64,000 nucleotides of DNA from Bacillus sp. REN3. Lineage in GTDB: Bacteria; Bacillota; Bacilli; Bacillales; Cytobacillaceae. The translations under genes were made by a program, and so were the position numbers. Below the pieces are notes generated by a model. That model was not told the origin of the DNA and searched no databases. It saw only the letters and a program-made list of their open reading frames with translations. The DNA is taken from NCBI RefSeq assembly GCF_017912555.1, contig NZ_JAERSD010000016.1:43126-107125 (forward strand), written 5' to 3'. Below, one piece after another: positions 28,398 to 36,324 of this stretch (its first letter is position 1; every line of letters starts with the position of its first letter).

Positions 28398-28637
28398 CTA
28401 GCTCCGGCGCCTGGACTAAATGTCCATAAGCTGACCTACTTAAAGCGGCAAGGGAGTTGCTTCTCAGTCGACTGTCTGCACCAGTCGGAACGTCAGGAGC
28501 AGCTTTCCCTGACCGTTGCAGCAGACAGGGAAAGCCCGGCATCGGAGGCACCATGCGGCCGAAAAACGGCTGCTTGAGACGTGTCAATCCTGTTCGACGA
28601 TCATTTTCATTTTCATAAGGCGCTTGCGCTTTTCATA
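28398..28637. repeat. Bacillaceae intergenic repeat between obg and pheB
   Basis: The spacer starts with CTAGCTCCGGCGCCTGGAC and ends with AGGCGCTTGCGCTTTTC. These are the ends of an element I recall from intergenic regions of many Bacillaceae. Inside is a perfect inverted repeat GCTTTCCCTG / CAGGGAAAGC (28502-28535). It fills nearly all of the 309-bp gap and stops about 12 bases before the pheB start codon. An in-frame ATG for pheB at 28581 lies within the element and is not likely to be used. No protein is encoded in it. Confidence 0.65.
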
Positions 28638-28649
28638 TGGGGTGTGGAT

Positions 28650-29105
28650 ATGAAGCAGAATCAAATGGATAAGAAATTTTTCCTTGTGAGGGAAGATGTC
28701 TTGCCGGAAGCAATGAAGAAAACGCTTGAAGCAAAAGAGATGATCGAACGAGGGAAAGCGGATTCTGTATGGGACGCGGTCCAGCGAGTCGATCTCAGCA
28801 GAAGCGCATTTTACAAATACCGCGATACTGTCTTTCCATTCCATACTGTGGTGAAGGAACGGATCATCACGCTTTTCTTCCAGCTTGAGGACAGGTCCGG
28901 TACATTATCGGAACTGCTGGCCACTGTTGCCTATTCCGGCTGCAATGTGCTTACTATCCACCAGACAATCCCATTGCAGGGCAGGGCAAATGTGACCTTA
29001 AGCTTGAATGTGACGGAAATGAAAGTGGAGATGGATGAATTGCTTGGAAAACTAAGAAGGCTCGAATTCGTTGAAAAGGTGGAAGTGCTTGGATCGGGTG
29101 CCTGA
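28650..29105 (+). CDS. pheB: ACT-domain protein PheB
   Basis: A 151-residue protein with an N-terminal helix-turn-helix-like part ([19 protein letters not shown]) and a C-terminal ACT domain (about 70-148, [20 protein letters not shown]). ACT domains bind amino acids; PheB accompanies pheA and is thought to influence phenylalanine biosynthesis. Start chosen at ATG 28650 (after GGGGTGTGG) because the upstream part of the open frame lies in a repeat element and the resulting length matches B. subtilis PheB. Confidence 0.88.
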   Translation: MKQNQMDKKFFLVREDVLPEAMKKTLEAKEMIERGKADSVWDAVQRVDLSRSAFYKYRDTVFPFHTVVKERIITLFFQLEDRSGTLSELLATVAYSGCNVLTIHQTIPLQGRANVTLSLNVTEMKVEMDELLGKLRRLEFVEKVEVLGSGA

Positions 29106-29163
29106 TGATTTTCCAGTGATCATTAGAGAGAAAAATGCGGTTGGCTGAAGGGGAGGATTTAGC

Positions 29164-30006
29164 TTGAAAATAGGATTTCTTGGTCCAAACGGGACTTTTA
29201 CCGATCTGGCTGCCCGCCATCTGTTCAAGGATGAAGAAAGGATTCCTTATGTAAGCATACCGGCTTGCATGGACGCGGCAGCGGAGGGTGAGATCGATGC
29301 GGCGATCGTTCCGCTTGAGAATTCGATTGAAGGATCTGTGAACATTACGATTGATTATTTAGTCCACGAAGCCGTACTGGAAATAGCAAGTGAAGCAGTT
29401 GTCCCAATCAAGCAGCACTTACTTGTCCATCCGGAAAATATGGACTCCTGGCAGGAAGCTGAACTGATATGCAGTCATTCCCACGCACTCGCACAATGCC
29501 ATAAATTTTTGCACAAACACTTTAAGACGGTACCAGTTGAAAGTATGGCTTCAACTGCAGCCGCAGCAAAATATGTGAAGGATCATCCTGGCGTGAAGGC
29601 GGCTGCGATCGCCAACAGCCTGGCAGCTGATGAGTACGGGCTTGCAAAGGCAGTCGAGGATATCCATGATTTCGGTTATAACCATACCGTTTTTGCCATC
29701 CTTACAAGGCCGGGCAGGGAGTTAAGTTTTGGGAATTCCGAGGAATATAAAACGACGTTGATGATCACGCTTCCTTCAGACCGTGCTGGCGCGCTCCATC
29801 AGGTACTATCGGCTTTTTCCTGGAGAAAGCTTAATCTTTCCAAAATAGAATCAAGACCGATGAAGACTGGACTGGGTAAATATTTCTTCATCATCGATAT
29901 TAACTTCAAATTGGATGAGGTACTTATCCCAGGCGCTATTGCGGAACTGGAGGCGCTAGGGTGCAGCGTAACACTTCTCGGCAGCTACCCAACATATCAT
30001 ATTTAA
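29164..30006 (+). CDS. pheA: Prephenate dehydratase
   Basis: A 280-residue enzyme converting prephenate to phenylpyruvate in phenylalanine synthesis. The catalytic domain runs from GFLGPNGTFTDLAA to HDFGYNHTVFAIL, including the SIEGSVN segment; the C-terminal ACT domain (about 200-275) carries ESRPMKTGLGKYFF, the phenylalanine-binding ESRP motif for feedback control. Start TTG 29164 follows GGGGAGG. The terminator after it faces niaR. Confidence 0.96.
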   Translation: MKIGFLGPNGTFTDLAARHLFKDEERIPYVSIPACMDAAAEGEIDAAIVPLENSIEGSVNITIDYLVHEAVLEIASEAVVPIKQHLLVHPENMDSWQEAELICSHSHALAQCHKFLHKHFKTVPVESMASTAAAAKYVKDHPGVKAAAIANSLAADEYGLAKAVEDIHDFGYNHTVFAILTRPGRELSFGNSEEYKTTLMITLPSDRAGALHQVLSAFSWRKLNLSKIESRPMKTGLGKYFFIIDINFKLDEVLIPGAIAELEALGCSVTLLGSYPTYHI

Positions 30007-30041
30007 AAACAGGATCCATCGCATGATGGATCCTGTTTTAT
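30006..30041. terminator. Terminator between pheA and niaR
   Basis: Perfect 15-bp stem AAAACAGGATCCATC / GATGGATCCTGTTTT with a 4-nt loop. The A/T ends on both arms allow it to act in both directions. The remaining 140 bp to niaR hold nothing recognisable. Confidence 0.92.
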
Positions 30042-30181
30042 TCGTACCTGAGAAAGTAAAGGGCGGACGTTTCCGCCATACTGACTGGGAAGAAGGATAA
30101 AGAGCCGGGAATTTTTGATAGGATCGTTCCGGAACTGACCGCTTGCCTTTTGCGTGCCACTCGCAAAACCTTCAGGTTCCC

Positions 30182-30724
30182 TTATTTATCGTTATCGACG
30201 AGGAAGTTTGCTTTCCTTAATGCTTCTTCCGCTTCATCCAGCACTCTTTCCGATGAAGCTGAAAGGGTGTGCAGGTGGATGCCATCAGTAAGCTCTGATA
30301 GGTAGGCAGCGTTGGTGGAGCGGATTTTTTCCATGAACTTTTTTACTTCATAGCGGTTCGATACCATGATCGAAGCAGTCAGGTCGCCATAAACCGGATG
30401 TTCGATCTTTACGTCCATGACCGTGGCTCCATGGTCGACTAGAAGATTCAATTCTTCTTCCGTCTCTTCAGGTGCATGGGCACACGCAATCGTTCTCTGG
30501 GCTCCTGCAGGATTGGACGAATACATATACAGGTACCCCTGACTGGTAGCGATGATCGGTTCGTTCCTCGCTTTCAAAAGCGTAATATCACCGACAATCA
30601 CCTGTCTGCTGACATTTGTTTCAGAAGCCAGCTCGCTGCCAGTAATCGGTTCTTTACTCTCCCGGAGACGCTTCAAGATATAGGATCTCCGTTCATCCCC
30701 GAGAATTTTAGTGGGTTCGCTCAT
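30182..30724 (-). CDS. niaR: NAD biosynthesis repressor NiaR
   Basis: A 180-residue transcriptional repressor that uses nicotinic acid as co-repressor (YrxA of B. subtilis, same length). N-terminal winged helix (about 10-70, ITGSELASETNVSRQVIVGDI at its core) and C-terminal 3H domain with the conserved His residues (DHGATVMDVKIEHPVYGDL and GIHLHTL). The start is set at position 30724 behind AAGGAGAGGATC; an in-frame Met further upstream lacks a ribosome site. It lies downstream of nifS on the same strand and would control the divergent nad genes. Confidence 0.95.
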   Translation of the reverse strand: MSEPTKILGDERRSYILKRLRESKEPITGSELASETNVSRQVIVGDITLLKARNEPIIATSQGYLYMYSSNPAGAQRTIACAHAPEETEEELNLLVDHGATVMDVKIEHPVYGDLTASIMVSNRYEVKKFMEKIRSTNAAYLSELTDGIHLHTLSASSERVLDEAEEALRKANFLVDNDK

Positions 30725-30785
30725 AAATCCGATCCTCTCCTTATAACTCTTCATTCGCAAATTCTATCATAAAAACGAATAAAAG

Positions 30786-31919
30786 TTAAACAGCAGGATG
30801 GGGCAACCGAAGTTCGGAAAGCGTGATGGCAAGGTTTCTGGCATCCTCCATGCTTGTTTCTTTTCCGAAAGAAATCCTGATAAATTCTTTCGCCTCCTTT
30901 CCTTGGATTCCCATTGCCATCATCGTATTAGAAGGTTCATGCATCCCGGTATGGCAGGCTGTCCCCGTAGAAATGGCGAACCCCTTACGGTTACATTCCA
31001 GGAGGATGTACTGGCCTTCGATTCCCTTGAGAGATAGTCCGACAATCCCTGGCAGCTGGCCGCTGCCTTCCGATCCGAAAAAATTTACCCTTGCATCAGA
31101 TATTGTTTCAATGAGTGAGTTTCGCATTGTTTCCATCCGCCTAGCTTCCTCATGCATGTTCTGAACGGATTTTTGCGCGGCGACAGTCATGGCAGCGATT
31201 CCTGGTATATTGACAGTCCCAGGCCGAAACCCTTTTTCATGGACGGTTCCTGGTAAAAATGGACTCCAAGCGAGCATTGGGTTTACATAAGCAACTCCAG
31301 TTCCTTTCGGCCCGTAAAATTTATGGCCAGAAATCGACAGCGCGTCAACAGACCTGGCAATTTGGCCGAGTGGAACCTTTCCGAAGGTCTGGACGCAATC
31401 TGAATGGAGCAGGATATTCTCACTGCGGCAAAACGAACTGATTTCCGCAATTGGCTGGATGGTCCCGATTTCCGGATTCCCATGCTGGATGGTGATGAGG
31501 ATTGTGTCAATGCGTACGGCATCGATTACGCTGACAAGTTCGATTTGCCCGTTCCTGTTCATAGGAAGGTAAGTGATCTCCCAGCCTTCCATTTCTAATT
31601 TTTTCATCAGATTCAGGATTGACGAATGCTCGGCTGCACTTGTAATGATATGTTTTCCCGCTTTTTTGGCGGCTGGAAGAAGAGCCATGATTCCAAGGAA
31701 GTTCGCTTCAGAGCCTCCACTTGTAAAATAAACTCCCGCCTTTTCTATCCCCAGCATCCTGGCGAAATCTTCCCGGCAGCTCTCCAAAATGTTTGCTGCA
31801 ATGCTTCCTGCATCATGGAGACTATGGCTGTTTCCATAGTATTTAGTAGCTGTTTTGATATACACCTCAGCAGCCTCCTGATCGAGCGGTGTAGTAGCTG
31901 CGTAATCAAAATACTTCAT
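30786..31919 (-). CDS. nifS: NAD-linked cysteine desulfurase
   Basis: A 377-residue PLP enzyme that takes sulfur from cysteine for Fe-S assembly. The PLP-lysine motif is SISGHKFYGPKGTG (about 200) and the active Cys lies in STGTACHTGMHEPS (about 325). This NifS, next to the nad genes, builds the 4Fe-4S cluster of NadA in B. subtilis. Start at 31919 after AGAGGAGGCAGCCG. Divergent from the nad operon with a ~110-bp regulatory gap. Confidence 0.93.
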   Translation of the reverse strand: MKYFDYAATTPLDQEAAEVYIKTATKYYGNSHSLHDAGSIAANILESCREDFARMLGIEKAGVYFTSGGSEANFLGIMALLPAAKKAGKHIITSAAEHSSILNLMKKLEMEGWEITYLPMNRNGQIELVSVIDAVRIDTILITIQHGNPEIGTIQPIAEISSFCRSENILLHSDCVQTFGKVPLGQIARSVDALSISGHKFYGPKGTGVAYVNPMLAWSPFLPGTVHEKGFRPGTVNIPGIAAMTVAAQKSVQNMHEEARRMETMRNSLIETISDARVNFFGSEGSGQLPGIVGLSLKGIEGQYILLECNRKGFAISTGTACHTGMHEPSNTMMAMGIQGKEAKEFIRISFGKETSMEDARNLAITLSELRLPHPAV

Positions 31920-31981
31920 CGGCTGCCTCCTCTTTTTAAAATTTGTCGGTTTAAAAAGTTCTTGTCAACAGTGTAGAACTA

Positions 31982-32003
31982 TGTAAACATATATGTCAAG
32001 ACA
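31982..32003. promoter_or_regulatory. Candidate NiaR operator between nifS and the nad genes
   Basis: TGTAAACATATATGTCAAGACA; its complement TGTCTTGACATATATGTTTACA has the look of the NiaR box known from Bacillus (TGTCTTGACA half followed by TTTACA). A weaker related stretch (TTCTTGTCAACAGTGTAGAA) lies just upstream at about 31960-31979. This is where repression of both divergent units would be expected. Confidence 0.6.
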
Positions 32004-32030
32004 CCTGTTAACCCGAGAGGTGACAAAGCC

Positions 32031-32327
32031 ATGAAACAGGCTGAAGTATTATCTATCGGCGATGGTGCTGCAGGGCGAACACAGCCGGATCATGCCCAAA
32101 CGGGGATTTGGAAAGGCGAAATGGGAACCATGCAGTGCGGATCTTCCCTAAGTTGAGTTTCCGTCGTTGTTTTCAAATTGATTTAGAATATTTGAAGCTG
32201 AGAAAGCAAATCTTTCTTCATATTCACCGATAAGGGAATTTCTGTGTCCGCTTTCCGACCGTCAGCCAGCTTTGCTTGGATAATGGAATCGGTAAAAAAC
32301 ATCATCCACAACAGGAAGAAAATAAAG
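32031..32327 (+). pseudogene. nadB: Vestige of nadB (L-aspartate oxidase), internally deleted
   Basis: The slot of nadB before nadC is only ~310 bp long, whereas nadB needs ~1.6 kb. After a good ribosome site (GAGAGGTGAC), ATG 32031 opens MKQAEVLSIGDGAAG, which fits the N-terminal FAD-binding G-x-G-x-x-G of NadB, but the frame ends after about 41 codons. Just before nadC a stretch (about 32251-32320) reads FRPSASFAWIMESVKNIIHN, resembling the end of NadB (R-G-x-H-F-R...W...R-x-I-H). The middle, with the catalytic region, is missing. NAD synthesis from aspartate would then need another enzyme, such as aspartate dehydrogenase, or nicotinate salvage. Confidence 0.6.
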
Positions 32328-32337
32328 GGTGGGACAA

Positions 32338-33174
32338 ATGAATACAATCAAACTGCGTTTGTTACTAGAACAGTTTTTTCTTGAAGATCTTGGAGACCGT
32401 GATGTTACGAGTGATCTTATTTTCTCTGAAAATGATAAAGGTATTCTCACGCTGATTGCCAAGGAAGAGGGCATTTTTTGCGGTGAAGAAGTAATCGCTG
32501 CTGGCTTTAAGCTGATGGATGAAGAAAGCAATGTGGAAATGGCAGTGAGAGATGGAGAAAAAGTGGCTATGGGCCAAGAACTTGGCTTGGTTTCGGGGAA
32601 GGTTTCTGGCCTGCTGAAAGCAGAGAGGGTTGTTCTAAATCTTGTCCAGCGAATGAGCGGAATCGCGACAATGACAAATAGAGCAATTATCGCCATAGGA
32701 GGCGGAAAAACAAAAATTTGCGATACGCGCAAAACGACACCAGGATTGAGGATGCTGGAAAAATACGCTGTCCGCTGTGGGGGCGGATATAACCATCGTT
32801 ATGGACTATATGATGCAGTCATGCTCAAAGACAACCATATTTCTTTTGCGGGATCAATTGCGGAGGCTATCCAGAAGGTGAAATCCCAGCTTGGCCATAT
32901 GGTGAAAATCGAGGTGGAAATTGAAACAAAAGAACAGTTGGCAGAAGCAATCGAAGCGAAAGTGGATGTCATCATGTTCGACAACAGGACACCCGAAGAA
33001 ATAAAAGACTGGATTACCTTTGTACCTTCAGGTATCATGACCGAGGCTTCGGGAGGAATCACTCTTGAAAACCTTGCAGGCTACAGGGATTGCGGTGTCG
33101 ATTTCATTTCCCTCGGTTTTCTTACCCATTCCGTAAAAACATTGGATATCAGCGCAAAAATCCTTGCAAAATAG
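32338..33174 (+). CDS. nadC: Nicotinate-nucleotide pyrophosphorylase (carboxylating)
   Basis: A 278-residue quinolinate phosphoribosyltransferase that makes nicotinate mononucleotide from quinolinate and PRPP. Family motifs LNLVQRMSGIAT, DTRKTTPGLR, RCGGGYNHRYGLYDAVMLKDNH and IEVEIETKEQ are intact. ATG 32338 follows AAAGGGTGGG; the in-frame GTG at 32329 lies inside that ribosome site. Followed 14 bp later by nadA. Confidence 0.96.
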   Translation: MNTIKLRLLLEQFFLEDLGDRDVTSDLIFSENDKGILTLIAKEEGIFCGEEVIAAGFKLMDEESNVEMAVRDGEKVAMGQELGLVSGKVSGLLKAERVVLNLVQRMSGIATMTNRAIIAIGGGKTKICDTRKTTPGLRMLEKYAVRCGGGYNHRYGLYDAVMLKDNHISFAGSIAEAIQKVKSQLGHMVKIEVEIETKEQLAEAIEAKVDVIMFDNRTPEEIKDWITFVPSGIMTEASGGITLENLAGYRDCGVDFISLGFLTHSVKTLDISAKILAK

Positions 33175-33188
33175 AAAGGAGATAAACA

Positions 33189-34295
33189 ATGAACCTTTTG
33201 GAAGCACTTGAATCAAAAGCGATGCTCCTTCCGGGAAAATATCGGGAAATGCCGGTCGAAGAGCTGGAGGAGCGGATCAGCGCCATAAAGAAAAAGTTAG
33301 GCAGAAAACTTTTCATTCCCGGGCATCACTATCAAAAGAATGAAGTCATCCAGTTCGCGGATGCGACAGGTGATTCGCTTAAGCTTGCCCAGTTAGCGGC
33401 CGAGAACCGTGAAGCCGAGCACATCGTATTCTGCGGTGTCCACTTCATGGCGGAAACGGCGGATATTCTAACGGATGAAAATCAAAAAGTCTATTTGCCG
33501 GATATGAGGGCGGGCTGTTCGATGGCAGACATGGCAGATATCCAGCAAACAGAACGATGCTGGGAACTCCTTCAACGGGAGTTCGGCGATACGATCATGC
33601 CATTGACCTATGTGAATTCGACAGCAGCCATAAAAGCCTTTGTCGGGGCAAATGGAGGAGCGACAGTCACCTCCTCGAACGCTGAGAAATTGGTGAGATG
33701 GGCTTTTACCAAAAAAGACAGGCTGCTATTCTTACCGGATCAGCATCTTGGAAGGAATACAGCTTTCAATATAGGCATCAGCCTCGATGAAATGGCGGTC
33801 TACAATCCAGTCACCAATATGCTTGAGTTCGATGGGCCACTTGATAAAGTGAAAGTCATCCTCTGGAAGGGGCACTGCTCTGTCCATGAAAATTTCACTG
33901 TCGAAAACGTCTCAGAGGTTCGAAGCAAATACCCTGGGATGAAAATCATTGTCCATCCTGAATGCAGGCACGAGGTTGTGGAGCTTTCGGATGAAGCAGG
34001 TTCCACAAATTACATTATTGAGGCCATCAAGGCTGCATCACCAGGTTCCGGATGGGCCGTCGGAACGGAAATGAACCTTGTGAACCGTTTGATTTCACAG
34101 CATCCTGACAAACATATCATTTCACTCAACTCACATATGTGCCCCTGTTTGACCATGAACAGGATCGATATCCAGCACCTTGCCTGGTGCCTTGATTCGA
34201 TTATGGATGGCCATGACCGCAATATTATTTCAGTTGACGGCCAAACAGCCCAAAATGCCAGGCTTGCTCTTGAAAGGATGCTTGGCCAAACGTGA
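33189..34295 (+). CDS. nadA: Quinolinate synthase A
   Basis: A 368-residue Fe-S enzyme that condenses iminoaspartate with dihydroxyacetone phosphate to quinolinate. Cysteines for the 4Fe-4S cluster are in [10 protein letters not shown] (about 82), HPECRHEV (about 259) and HMCPCLTMN (about 318-320). The extended form of about 368 residues is typical of Bacillus. It depends on a source of iminoaspartate, normally NadB, whose gene is vestigial here. The intact reading frame argues that such a source exists elsewhere. Confidence 0.96.
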   Translation: MNLLEALESKAMLLPGKYREMPVEELEERISAIKKKLGRKLFIPGHHYQKNEVIQFADATGDSLKLAQLAAENREAEHIVFCGVHFMAETADILTDENQKVYLPDMRAGCSMADMADIQQTERCWELLQREFGDTIMPLTYVNSTAAIKAFVGANGGATVTSSNAEKLVRWAFTKKDRLLFLPDQHLGRNTAFNIGISLDEMAVYNPVTNMLEFDGPLDKVKVILWKGHCSVHENFTVENVSEVRSKYPGMKIIVHPECRHEVVELSDEAGSTNYIIEAIKAASPGSGWAVGTEMNLVNRLISQHPDKHIISLNSHMCPCLTMNRIDIQHLAWCLDSIMDGHDRNIISVDGQTAQNARLALERMLGQT

Positions 34296-34303
34296 CCTTC
34301 AAG

Positions 34304-34338
34304 AATCCTCCTCTATCCATCAGAGGAGGATTTTTTTA
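34304..34338 (+). terminator. Terminator after nadA
   Basis: Perfect stem AATCCTCCTCT / AGAGGAGGATT with a 7-nt loop and a run of seven T. Confidence 0.93.
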
Positions 34339-34431
34339 TATTGGAAAAGCTTAATCTTTCTTATTGGAACATAATTATATAAAGAAAAGCATAAGTTTTT
34401 TTGAAGATTGATGGCAATTTGCCCACACCCA

Positions 34432-34439
34432 CATACAAT
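34432..34439 (+). promoter_or_regulatory. Candidate SigE/SigK-type -10 element before safA
   Basis: CATACAAT, matching the CATACAnT -10 of mother-cell sigma factors, lies 35 bp before the safA start. I do not see a firm -35 element at the expected distance. Expression of safA in B. subtilis is driven by SigE and SigK. Confidence 0.4.
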
Positions 34440-34473
34440 ATATGGACTTATGCCATAGTAGGAGGGAATCAGA

Positions 34474-36324
34474 GTGAAAATCCATATCGTACAGAAAGGG
34501 GATACTCTTTGGAAGATCGCCAAGAAGTACGGCGTGAACTTTGAAGAGCTGAAAAAGATGAATTCCCAGCTCAGCAACCCTGATTTGATTATGCCCGGTA
34601 TGAAAATAAAAGTTCCGACTGGCGGAGGGACCATAAAGAAAGAAGCCCCTCAGGGAAAAATCAATTTGGGTGGTAAAAAGGAAATGCCGATTACTGAACA
34701 TCCTTTTGCCAAAGAGAAGCCTAAGCCTCTTCCTGAAAAGGAAGCAGTAGCGCCTAAACAGGAAGCGCCAAAACCGGTGCCTGTACAGGAGCAGCCTAAA
34801 AAAACAATGCCAAAACAAGAAATGCCAAAACCGGTTAAGAAGGAAGAGGCTGTCAAGCCATACACTCCTAAAATGCCGAAACCTATCATGCCAGAAATCG
34901 ACATCCATAATTATTATATGATGAACATGGCGAACATGCAGCAGCCAGCCCAAACCCCGCCTAAGCCAAAGCTCCCGCCTAAACCAGACAATATCTTCCC
35001 GGAAATCAAACCAGTGAAGCCGGAAGTGAAACCCGAGGCCAAACAGCAAACAAAATCACAGGCAAAAGCCGAAATAAAACCTAAATCGGAAATCAAATCC
35101 GATATAAAAATCGAGAAAAATGATTTCATGGAAGAGTCGCCATCCATGATTCCATTTATCCAAGGAGGTTACCATCAGCCCATGATACCTTATCCTCACA
35201 ATTGTTATCCAGGTGTTCCTGCCATGCCAGGATCGGTTTATCCTGGCGGACAGCAGATGATGCCATACCCTCAAGTACAAGGTGCAATGGATTTCCCAGG
35301 CCAATATCCGGGCATGATCCACGGAATGAGTGAAATGGAATCCTCATCCTACGCCCAGCAAATGCATGCCCCATTAAGTCCAGCAATGGGTGAAAACATG
35401 CCAGCGAATATCCAGCCACAGGTCTCGCCGGAAATGACAGGTCCCACTTATTATGGAGTTCCAATCTCTCCAGTATTGCCAGGGTCGGGCTATTGCCCTC
35501 CAATGGGGCATATGCCATACAGCCACCATCAGCAGCAAATGGGTTATATGCCTCAGGCAGGCGGCATGATGGACAATAAAATGCCGCAAGTAGGCGGGAT
35601 GATGGAGGATGAATCATCAGAAATGATGCCGCAGATGCCGCAGATGCCGCAGATGCCTCATGTGGGGGGCATGATGGAAAATATGCCGCAGATGCCTCAT
35701 GTGGGGGGCATGATGGAAAATATGCCGCAGATGCCGCATGTCGGGGGCATGGCAGGAAATATGCCGCAAATGCCGCATGTCGGTGGCATGATGGAAAACA
35801 TGCCGCAGATGCCGCATGTCGGGGGCATGGCAGGAAATATGCCGCAAATGCCGCATGTCGGTGGCATGATGGAAAACATGCCGCAGATGCCGCATGTCGG
35901 TGGCATGGCAGGAAATATGCCGCAAATGCCGCATGTCGGTGGGATGATGGAAAACATGCCGCAGATGCCTCATATGGGGGCAATGGCAGGAAATATGCCG
36001 CAGATGCCCCATGTCGGTGGGATGATGGGGAAAATGCCGCATGTCGGGGGCATGACAGAAAATATGCCGCATATGCAATATGTGGGAGGTATGCAGCAGC
36101 CTCCGATCATGCCGATGCAACCTGTTCAGGGTATGGGCACAGGATGCGGCTGCGGTGGACCAATGGGTCCGATGTGGGGCCATCATTGGGGCGTTCCATA
36201 CGGATGGAGGGATCCGGCATTCCAGAATTCTCTGAATTTTGGTTATCAACAGCAGTTCTTGAACCCGTATGGTCCTCCAGGTGAAGATCTGCCAGGCTAC
36301 AATGATGAGAGCAATGAATATTAA
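34474..36324 (+). CDS. safA: Spore coat morphogenetic protein SafA with LysM domain and Met-Pro-Gly tandem repeat
   Basis: A 616-residue protein, far longer than the 387 of B. subtilis SafA. Residues 1-50 form a LysM domain (VQKGDTLWKIAKKYGV...LIMPGMKIKVP) that binds cortex peptidoglycan. About 55-220 is a Lys/Pro/Glu-rich linker. About 220-380 is Pro/Met/Gly/Tyr-rich. About 385-540 is a tandem repeat of a 13-residue unit MPQMPHVGGMMEN / MPQMPHVGGMAGN. The C-terminal part is Gly/Tyr/Asn-rich with a CGCGG motif. SafA organises the inner coat. GTG start after AGGAGGGAATCAGA. The C-terminal codons overlap the next gene. Confidence 0.9.
   Translation: MKIHIVQKGDTLWKIAKKYGVNFEELKKMNSQLSNPDLIMPGMKIKVPTGGGTIKKEAPQGKINLGGKKEMPITEHPFAKEKPKPLPEKEAVAPKQEAPKPVPVQEQPKKTMPKQEMPKPVKKEEAVKPYTPKMPKPIMPEIDIHNYYMMNMANMQQPAQTPPKPKLPPKPDNIFPEIKPVKPEVKPEAKQQTKSQAKAEIKPKSEIKSDIKIEKNDFMEESPSMIPFIQGGYHQPMIPYPHNCYPGVPAMPGSVYPGGQQMMPYPQVQGAMDFPGQYPGMIHGMSEMESSSYAQQMHAPLSPAMGENMPANIQPQVSPEMTGPTYYGVPISPVLPGSGYCPPMGHMPYSHHQQQMGYMPQAGGMMDNKMPQVGGMMEDESSEMMPQMPQMPQMPHVGGMMENMPQMPHVGGMMENMPQMPHVGGMAGNMPQMPHVGGMMENMPQMPHVGGMAGNMPQMPHVGGMMENMPQMPHVGGMAGNMPQMPHVGGMMENMPQMPHMGAMAGNMPQMPHVGGMMGKMPHVGGMTENMPHMQYVGGMQQPPIMPMQPVQGMGTGCGCGGPMGPMWGHHWGVPYGWRDPAFQNSLNFGYQQQFLNPYGPPGEDLPGYNDESNEY
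35626..36095 (+). repeat. 39-bp tandem repeat within safA
   Basis: About a dozen units of 39 bp (13 codons) based on ATGCCGCAGATGCCGCATGT followed by a Gly-Gly-Met part. From 35700 two versions, ending Met-Met-Glu-Asn and Met-Ala-Gly-Asn, alternate several times, so the true recent duplication unit was 78 bp. The last units are shortened or diverged (MPHVGGMTEN, MPHMQYVGGM). Because the DNA repeats in multiples of three, long frames stay open on the other strand as well; these are artefacts. Confidence 0.95.

Noticed and set aside
31626..31976. 116-codon plus-strand frame opposite nifS
   Set aside because: Antisense shadow of nifS, extending over the divergent regulatory gap.
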